Source: Toxonevra muliebris (Eukaryota; Arthropoda; Insecta; Diptera; Pallopteridae). Taken from it: a stretch of 64,000 nt of DNA. How positions within the stretch are numbered: position 1 is the stretch's first letter; every line of letters starts with the position of its first letter. The position numbers and the translations under genes are program-made. Shown one piece after another: positions 56,612 through 64,000 of this stretch. Where the stretch lies: positions 59,036,079 to 59,100,078 of the forward strand of contig OY829327.1 of the NCBI GenBank assembly GCA_963691655.1, given 5' to 3'. The notes beneath the pieces were generated by a model, which worked only from the letters and a program-made list of their open reading frames with translations, ran no database searches and was not told the origin of the DNA.

Positions 56612-56845
56612 CACTAGCGGATTCAAGGGGGGAAAAATTTGGGGTTAAATTCTTGGTCTCCTCCCACTTCCCTCCTTCTGACTGATGAGAATTTCATAAT
56701 ATATTTTGATCGGTGGCCATAAATCAAAATTAAACTTTAAGGGAAGAACAGCTTAGGAAATCTCTGGATATACAAATGGATCCATGAAGGGGGCTTTTGG
56801 GATTAAATTCCCCTCTTTAAGCAATCTCTGGATCCGAAGAACGAG
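56612..56845. mobile_element. hAT-like repeat with CACTAGCGGATTCAAGG end
   Basis: CACTAGCGGATTCAAGGGGG at 56612 is a hAT-type end and resembles the right end of the MITE at 21355-21499. GGATCCATGAAGGGGGCTTT near 56780, with TGGGATTAAATTCCC, repeats the pattern GGATTCAAGGGGG..TGGGGTTAAATTC at 56620-56655. AATCTCTGGAT occurs at 56758 and 56822. It looks like a MITE with internal duplication; the right end is not fixed. Confidence 0.4.
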
Positions 56846-56849
56846 CTTG

Positions 56850-59480
56850 TGTAGGAAGCTATAAGAGTCGCACTTCATCACTGGATGATCTCTGAATGTG
56901 AGGACTATTTTCATTTTTTCTTACTTTGTATTTCCTTTTCTCCATTTTTTTTCTTCCGAAATTTGACGCAAAAATAAAAATTGCTGAAATAAAATAAACG
57001 GAAATTGCAAAAGACAATTGAGGGAAACTTTTCGTTTCAACGCTAAATTGGAAGATGAATTGGTAAAGTTTCTTTTAAAGTTTGCGCACAAATAAGAAGA
57101 TGTATGGACGACGGACGGGAGTTTCTTATATGTATGTACGTATGTATTCTATCTATTTGTTGAGTCGACAATACTCAACTTCAAACAGTACGTCCACCCC
57201 CATATCATGGCACATGGCGGCACTCCATTCGGCTTCCAACTAATCACAACCGGAAAGAAAAGTTAGTAAACTGTAACTAGAAAACAAACAAAAAATATAC
57301 TCAATAATTTAATGAAAAGTATAATTAGTAGTTAATATTGTAAGAGCAAATTTCAAAAGGTGAATAATATTCCGACCTAGTGCCCTCAACCGTGTGGGTA
57401 TGAGATTCGTCCAATAGAGGAGGGGTATGTGTGAAACTACTATAAAATCGTGTCTGAGATAAAATTTTTACTATGAACGGAAAATAAAATGCTCTGTCAG
57501 TAAAATCTCACCATATACCTTATCCGCTCTTTCGGTGGTTAGATGAAGTCATTACCACGTGCACACATGATTATGCTTTATATACAATCCCGAAACCTAC
57601 CATAGAGTTTTCAAGAAAAATATTCGCCATCGAAAACTAGTTGGACCACTGAATGTTAACTACTTACGTCAAACTTTTTGATTGGCAGAAATTTTATTTT
57701 GTTTAATAAACCAACTGATTTAGGGAACATAGTGATGAAACTAAACATATTGAATGGTTTTATTGGGCATATTTGGACAAATATTGTCAAAATTGTGAAC
57801 AATTGAAAAAAGATTTTTTTTTAATTTAGGTCACTCTGGTGCCGTCAGTTAGGCAAAATTTTCGAAACGGTTTTAATAATTTTCAATGAACATACATTAG
57901 TTTTTGGTAAAAAAGAATTGGAAAAACGAATTTTGGGTCACCAGTAACCAATGCTCTCGAAAGGGTCAAACTATTTGGAGTAGCTATTCGAACTTAGCAG
58001 TCTAAAACTTGTTTCGTAATTTTGCAAGGCTATCGAACAAAAGCTGACGCATTCGAGAATTTCTCTTCTTAGCCAACGTTGTGCTTGCGCATAAGAGATC
58101 CGAGGCTCGTCTTAATAGCCAACGGCATACCAAGGCAAGAATTTGCCAAAAGAATGTTTCAGTCTAGAAAACACTAAAGTACGTAGAGAACTTTCTTTCT
58201 GTTTAGACTGAAAACTCCATCATCAACTTAGGACCCATCTGTATAGATTTGAATTAATGTTTTGTATATTTTGAAGATTCCGACGGACGTCAGTCAATTT
58301 TTCCCTAAAAGTAATAGAGATTTTAAAGTTTTCTTTAAAAGAGTAGGTAGTCGAGGTGATATTGAATGATTCTGGTTGCAACTGAAAAACATTTTCCTTT
58401 CAAAAACTAAACAAGATCAAAGTAATTAGAAATTTTGTCTGTCATTAATTTTTAATTTCATTAATCAGTTAATTATAATTATTTACATGAAAAATTGCCC
58501 AAAAATAAAAATAAAAACGTTAAATTAACACCCAAAAAAATTACATTTATTATGGAATAAAGTTAAATATGAATGCCTGGCAAAGATTCAACCAGGATCC
58601 ATGCCGTTTGTTGTCAGCTTTTATTGTCACACTATCACTTTTAACCTGTTGTTTAATTTAAGTAAAGTTCAAGTACTAAAAACAAACATTTTGCTTTAGG
58701 GACTATTCCGTAAAATGGAAAGGCGAGGAAATACATGATTAAAATAATTGCATATTCACTTTAATAGTTACCTACAATCAAGGCTAGAGCAAAAACTACT
58801 TTTTGTTGCTTATTTCTTAAGTTATTAACGAAAGTTTAAAGTTGGTACACAACTGTAATGCACAGACAACTTTCAGTAGGCATGACCGATATCTTCTTAT
58901 TTGCCAACACAAACCAAAGAAGACTTGCCTCAGATTTCAAAAATTAAAAGTCGGCCTAATTATTGCTTGATTTTCATATACCAATTATGAACGATTTTTC
59001 TTTATGAAAAATTGCCCAAAAAATGAAATGAATAAACATGGCAAATCATTCATAAAGTTTGGGTAATTTTTCATACAAATTTTGACCTAAATTTGTATAG
59101 AAGTCCACTAAAATTTTTTTTTGGCGATTTTTCTTTGGGCGATATAATGGTAATATCCGGTAATGACCGGAAAAATGGTAATAACCAGGAAGGGCTTATG
59201 AGGAACTCTCCTTGTTGTCTGTTTAATACTACATGATGACTGATGAAATATATATACGTTTTAAGACCCCCTGACTCAAAACATATAAATTTTATTTTGC
59301 TCGTTTTGTCTTTTTTCCTATTTTTAAAAAATTTTGCCTTTTCACTGGTTAGCCTTTTTTACTACGTTTATATCAACTCGCTTTCAATGGTGTCTGTCTG
59401 TCTGTCTGTTCGGTACAAATTTTGCAACCGATTTTTAATTTTAAGTGTCTTTTTTTCTAAGTAATAAATGCCTTTTTTAG
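56850..59480. other. No gene recognised
   Basis: AT-rich. GAAAAATTGCCCAAAAA occurs near 58492 and 59007 in the same orientation, with an inverted version near 59061-59080, a small dispersed repeat. No coding motifs. Confidence 0.4.
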
Positions 59481-59487
59481 GTCTTGC

Positions 59488-59687
59488 TACACTCAGGAAA
59501 AAATCACATAGAATCAATATGAAAATCCAATTATTTCAATAGTTTCTAGACTATCATGTTTGATATAATATATCCATATTTTGGTATATCCTATTGATTT
59601 TATAAAACAATCGTATTGATTTCATGCTGTAGTATAAAAAGTAATGGGACGTTTTTCGTGATTAATGGCATTTTTTTTCTGAGTGTA
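59488..59687. mobile_element. 200-bp MITE with TACACTCAG ends
   Basis: TACACTCAGGAAAAAA at the left; the right end reverse-complements to TACACTCAGAAAAAAA. If the TA dinucleotides are target duplications, this is a Tc1/mariner-type MITE. The interior is AT-rich with imperfect inverted ATCAATATGA-like motifs. Confidence 0.6.
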
Positions 59688-59750
59688 CCCACGATGCCTT
59701 TTTAATCTTTTATTAATTTCAATAGCCGTTATTTTGGGAATGAAATCTTT

Positions 59751-59836
59751 AAAATAGATAGAAACATTTTATTTTGTTCCGTTTGCAATATTGCAAAATA
59801 GATAGAAACATTTTATTTTGTTCCGTTTGCAATATT
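59751..59836. repeat. 44-bp perfect tandem duplication
   Basis: AAAATAGATAGAAACATTTT through GTTTGCAATATT occurs at 59751 and again at 59795. The two units are identical, so the duplication is recent. Confidence 0.85.
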
Positions 59837-59839
59837 ATT

Positions 59840-60890
59840 AGCCGGACATAAACCGACAGAAACATATTGATCAACGAAGAGGGAACTAAGAAGTTTTCGA
59901 GGAAGCAACAGTTAAAGTAAACAAGTCGAAAGTGATATGTCGGTCGTTCTAATAACGCTAGAAATAATAAAACTAAAAATCTGCGGCGTTACATTTTTCT
60001 ATCAGAATCGCGAAAATTTAATTTTCAAACCATAGGTGGTAAATTTAAAAAAGAAAGCGCAAAAAAAGTATTTTAAGTGGCCTTGGCAAAACATGGAACT
60101 AACAGTTTAAAAAACTCCACAGCCCGATAATCAAAAGTTGTATTGAGAAATACATAAAAAAACTTTTCGATGAGTCCACAGAACGCAAAAATCTTCTAAA
60201 AATCTAGTCCGAAATTAGTAAAAACCCAATTTTCGTTTCTATTGAAACGAGCGTCACCAAGGTATTTGTTGGTCCACGGAAATGGCTATATTTTGGCAGT
60301 TGACATTTTGCCAATTTATTTGTAACTAACGCCGCGCCATACATGATATTGAAATTCCTTGCTTTACCCAAATTCAATTTTCTTTGGTTTGAAAATTCAA
60401 AGTTTTATTTAAGCATTTTAATGTATTTTTCTAAATGAACTAAAACTTTCTTTAAATAAGTGTAAATACTTGAAATATAAAGTTCTGTGTATCGATAGAT
60501 GTTAACCTTCGGCGGCTTAAAATGCATTTTTTTAAAAAACAATAAACAAGTTTTAAATTATAACTGACTTTTTGTGCCTTTTTTTAGTTTTATGCTGTTT
60601 TTTTATGTCTTTTAGCTGCTTCTTATTGCCTTTTTTGCAATTTTATTTTTCCTTTTTCTTAGTTTTTAGGCCCACAAAATCCTCTCTCTAGTAATGACAT
60701 GCAGACTTACTACTTAGATTCTTTGAGGTTACATTTCACGACTAAAAATGAACTATTAAATGAACTACACCGCAGTCCACTGTACCGACGATAGGACTTT
60801 CCCTCTATATTCTATATTAGTAGTAGTAGTGGAACTATCTTTAACAAGATGGTTACTTAGAAATAATAGCAATCAATCCAGAAAGAAAAT
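59840..60890. other. No gene recognised
   Basis: Around 59860-60080 there is a tract sharing TTTTCTATCAGAATCGC with 23000; otherwise AT-rich with T-runs. Confidence 0.4.
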
Positions 60891-60897
60891 ACTTCTC

Positions 60898-61098
60898 TGA
60901 AGTTATATATAAACAGGTTAAGGAACAAATGTATTCATCACCACAACAATGTATATAGAGACGGGCAAATCAGACGGCCGTTTCGGAATCCGCCACAATT
61001 CCTCATCAGTGATCTTAGCCGTCTGATTTGCCCGTCTCTATATACATTGTTGTTGTGATGACTACATTTGTTCCTTAACCTGTTTATATATAACTTCA
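60898..61098. repeat. Long near-perfect hairpin (81-bp arms)
   Basis: Left arm 60898-60978 and right arm 61018-61098 are reverse complements at 79 of 81 positions. The loop is 39 nt (60979-61017). The arms begin TGAAGTTATATATAAACAGG and end ACGGGCAAATCAGACGGC. Transcribed from either strand this would form a long double-stranded hairpin RNA. The 73-codon minus frame across it is incidental. No flanking target duplication is apparent. Confidence 0.9.
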
Positions 61099-61099
61099 A

Positions 61100-62525
61100 A
61101 TAACGAAATTGACATGAACTCAAGTCATGACTTTGAAATTCTTTGATACTGAAATTCATGCATCAGTCCTCAGCTTAACAAATAATATGAGTTCTCGTAA
61201 AATCAATTAAGTTTTCTTCTTTTATATTGATCAACTTTAATAAATTTATTTTACAAATTGTTCTACTAACACAGTCCTTTGAGTGTAGGGTCAATTTTGA
61301 TTCGAAACTTGTGTACCCGCATGTTTACTTTTCAACTAGTTAGAGTGGAAACTTAAATTGAGAATCATTTCCCAAATAGTATAACGAACAACAATACAAA
61401 CAGAAAAAATGGTCCATAAATATACATAGGCACATATATACCAACCGACATATATATGAACACACAATACACAAACCTATTATCACAATTTACACAAGTA
61501 TATCCGGTATGACCCGTAGAGCATTAGAACATCAGGGGGTGAGGGATTGGTGTACGGCAATCTTGCCTTAACAGCAAAAATCATTGATTGACAAAGTTTG
61601 TGCTTTGTAGTTACATACAGCAAGAGTGGTTTAAGCTAGAGGAACTAAAGTCACAACCTTTGAATATCTCAAAGGTAACTTATATACGCACAAGCATACA
61701 CACACACACAATACACATATACATACGATGACATCTACACGTACGCTATATGGTATGTATATCATATTTGCCCTATATTACGCATACAAACAATATAATC
61801 CACGAATATGCTACTATGGGGACAGGGAAATTGTAATAAATTTCCTTGATGGCGCTGATAATCTTCTTTATATTTGGATATAAGGCAGACACAATGCGCC
61901 TGGTGTTGCTGTTGGATGTGGTAAATCTGTGCAAAGTATTTTATGTAAGTTCTTTATGCCTACCTTACGTGGCTGTGTATGTGTGTGTGTGTGTGTGTGT
62001 TAGATCCGTATGTGTGCATGTATGGCTACTTTATTTTGCTCGTTTCCTTTCTCACATTTATGTCGCATGTCCTTTGCATTTATGTAAAAATAAAGTTGTT
62101 GTGATTTTTTTGCTTGTGACACTTTTGTTCACATTTTTTGTGCTTTGTAACAGGCAGACAGATAGACAGACAAAAATTGCCTTGTACCATTGTCCCAATA
62201 GCAGGACATAATAGGGATTTATGTAATCGCTTTGCAGCGTAGACGTGTGATGCTGATCAAAACATATGCGATAAAGAATCAATTGGTTAAAGTTGCTATA
62301 GCAGTTCAACATGAACAATGAAATATTTTTGACAATAAGGCAGTGAGTGTGAGTAAGGAGGATGACGTGAGTGGCACGTGCCACTGTCAAATTAATTTGG
62401 TGTTGTTTTTGACTTTTTGATAAATTTCATTGCCTTATATGACAATAATTTTCCGTTTATAAATACTGCAAATAAATTTAGGTAAGGCTATGAACTTTTA
62501 AGGTATGATTAGCTGTCTGTGGTTG
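61100..62525. other. No gene; GT microsatellite
   Basis: Includes CA/CATA tracts (61690-61725) and a (GT)n run at 61977-62000. The frames at 61846-62211 and 62058-62390 cross these tracts and have no motif. Confidence 0.4.
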
Positions 62526-62739
62526 CGTAGTTGTTATGTACTGCACTGGTACAGGAAGCCCGAGTACAATGCTCGGGATGGTCGAAAAATCAAAAAAAAA
62601 AAATTCTCGCCACCTTTAAAAAAAAAAACACCTCCAGAATTTCCTAAGAAAAGCTTAAGACTTCGCCGTTCGGCATGAATTGATGCGAAAAGCTCGACCC
62701 AGGCTATAATATAATGTTACGCTTTTATTATAAGATAGT

Positions 62740-62912
62740 GTACAAGTACACACATTGGTTGGTAATGGCAAAACCACCAAGCCGATAAAAAATTGCCACA
62801 CCGCCGTTCGGAATCGGCGTTAAACTGTAGGTCCAACTATGTGATATCACAATGGGCCGTTCAGGCCTAAGTGTGTCTCTCGACAGCCACTCCAACCTAA
62901 CCTAACCTACGC
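62740..62912 (+). mobile_element. Retroposon 3' tail ending in CCTAA repeats
   Basis: GCCGTTCGGAATCGGCGTTA then AACTGTAGGTCCAACTATGT, GATATCACAATGGGCCGTTC, AGGCCTAAGTGTGTCTCTCG and a short AACCTAACCTAACCTA tail. A related piece (AAACTGTAGG..CAACCATGT..ATCACAGGCCGTTC) occurs at 13290-13340. I recall such tails from tephritid fly repeats. The exact 5' boundary is unclear; CCCGAGTACAATGCTCGGG near 62560 is a perfect small hairpin that may belong to it. Confidence 0.5.
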
Positions 62913-62914
62913 TT

Positions 62915-64000
62915 TTTTTCAACGCTCAGTAAAAAAAATTTTCTAAATCTGTGAATTTTTTTTGTAATTTTTTCTCGATTTTCTAAATACGCCATATCTT
63001 TAAGTGAAATTTTGTGTACAAAATATTGCAATTTTAAGTAAAAAGGTTTATCAGAAGAGCAGAGTTCTTACGAAATGTATGGCAATGTAAAAAGCGACTT
63101 CCGAAAAGTATAACAACGTAACGCGGCACAGGTGGGCAGGAGACCCTGAAAGCGGGCATCAACTATGCGCTTAGACCAATCTTTATGTTTACAAGGCTTG
63201 TAATGAATACTTGGAAATCACTGGTTGCTAGTCCATGAAATGCTTCCCTGTAGGAACTATGAACTGCCATCGAACCCCAATTTAGTGTACAAGCAAAGTT
63301 TCCGCTTTTTTCGTAAGTAAGCAAATAGATTGAACTCTTATTTTTACAGATGTGGTGGTTATTTAAATTTGTGCAGGATTGGGATTGCAATGCTTCTTGG
63401 CTTCTCGTATAACTTTGAATGAAGGGATTTTTTTTGGTTCTGTCGCTCTTATCCCTTTATATTGGTGGCGGGATAATTTTGCATCTACAAGCATAGCCAA
63501 TGCTTTGTTCTTTGAGTTTTGTAATAAGCGACAATGTTAGTGCTTGTATTAGTCATCTCCCCCAACAACTTTGATGCCTTCTCTGTTTGATCTGCTCGGC
63601 TTTTCGCGGGTTTATTCACTTAGTGCTATTTTCTAAGGATACATTTGGACGTCCACCTTCGTTTTTTCACAGATGCCAAATAATACTTATTTTTCTAAAC
63701 ATACCGTATCAACTTGAATATAAAAGCAATTGCATATTATGTTCAGTATACGCAAACACGAACATTTTTTACTGTGTATCCGTTTTATAAATTAAATAAA
63801 TTAGAGTCAATTATTAAATGCCATTAATTATACTCATACATGTGCTTACATACACATGCAAACATGTGCATATAAAAGAGAGCCTTTACATAAACCATAC
63901 ATAAACTACATACAAACGTATTTACAATCACAAAAAATCAGATTTGATTTATTTACATTCTCTTCTGTTCATATACATAACAAATCAAAAAATTAAAATG
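62915..64000. other. No gene recognised
   Basis: AT-rich DNA ending in CATA tracts. Frames at 63163-63390 and 63587-63790 have no motif. Confidence 0.4.

Noticed and set aside
62886..62905. AACCTAACCTAACCTA resembling the insect telomere repeat (TTAGG)n
   Set aside because: Only about three units, at the end of a retroposon tail inside ordinary repeat-rich DNA. Flies lack TTAGG telomeres.
1..64000. tRNA, rRNA, CRISPR array, bacterial operon, endogenous virus or LTR retrotransposon
   Set aside because: No tRNA with both boxes and a fold, no rRNA-like sequence, no regularly spaced short repeats, no Shine-Dalgarno-linked reading frames. I saw no paired LTRs or recognisable viral domains; the reverse transcriptase pieces are all LINE-type.

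Overview
The window is nuclear DNA from an insect, most likely a higher fly (Brachycera) and possibly a tephritid fruit fly. It is strongly AT-rich. It is full of CAA/TTG and TATG/CATA microsatellites, and it carries LINE and DNA-transposon families typical of flies. A retroposon tail near 62.8-62.9 kb resembles repeats I remember from tephritid genomes; that point is recall, not a search result. There are no bacterial genes, tRNAs, rRNAs or CRISPR arrays. Almost every long open frame is chance or transposon debris.

Only one convincing piece of host gene is visible. It is a coding exon at 55432-55589 on the + strand with a good acceptor, a start codon, a hydrophobic signal/anchor segment and a phase-1 donor. 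A GAGA-rich, initiator-containing block near 50.03-50.33 kb could be its promoter and untranslated first exon. The rest then reads as upstream intergenic DNA and long introns colonised by transposons.

Layout. 0-3 kb: R1/LOA/I-type LINE debris, one piece split by a hAT-like MITE. 3-16.6 kb: a fold-back element, nested inverted-repeat MITEs, TTAA-flanked (piggyBac-type) MITEs and a hAT-like element with a near-perfect 8-bp target duplication. 17-20 kb: a Jockey-type LINE broken by a 3'-truncated Tc1-like transposon. 21.6 and 36.6 kb: two copies of a second Tc1-like family in opposite orientations. 26.8 kb: a hAT element. 28.5 kb: a tRNA-like retroposon split by a MITE. 30.6 and 37.8 kb: minus-strand LINE 3' ends. 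34.1 kb: a palindromic repeat. 38.9-39.9 kb: two more MITEs. 46.6-47.9 kb: a compound tandem repeat. 52.4 kb: another LINE. 60.9 kb: a nearly perfect 81-bp-arm hairpin.

The outstanding object is at 40942-44006. It is a decayed DNA transposon whose interior encodes fragments resembling the RAG1/Transib transposase core. Its two ends have the layout of V(D)J recombination signals: CACAGTG, a 12-nt spacer and ACAAAAATC at the left; CACAGTG, a 23-nt spacer and ACAAAAATG at the right. Two younger TTAA-flanked MITEs, and possibly a third repeat, sit inside it. A 719-bp non-autonomous element with the same CACAGTG heptamer and a CGTCG/CGTTG 5-bp target duplication lies about 0.7 kb downstream. The transposase is too broken to be active.
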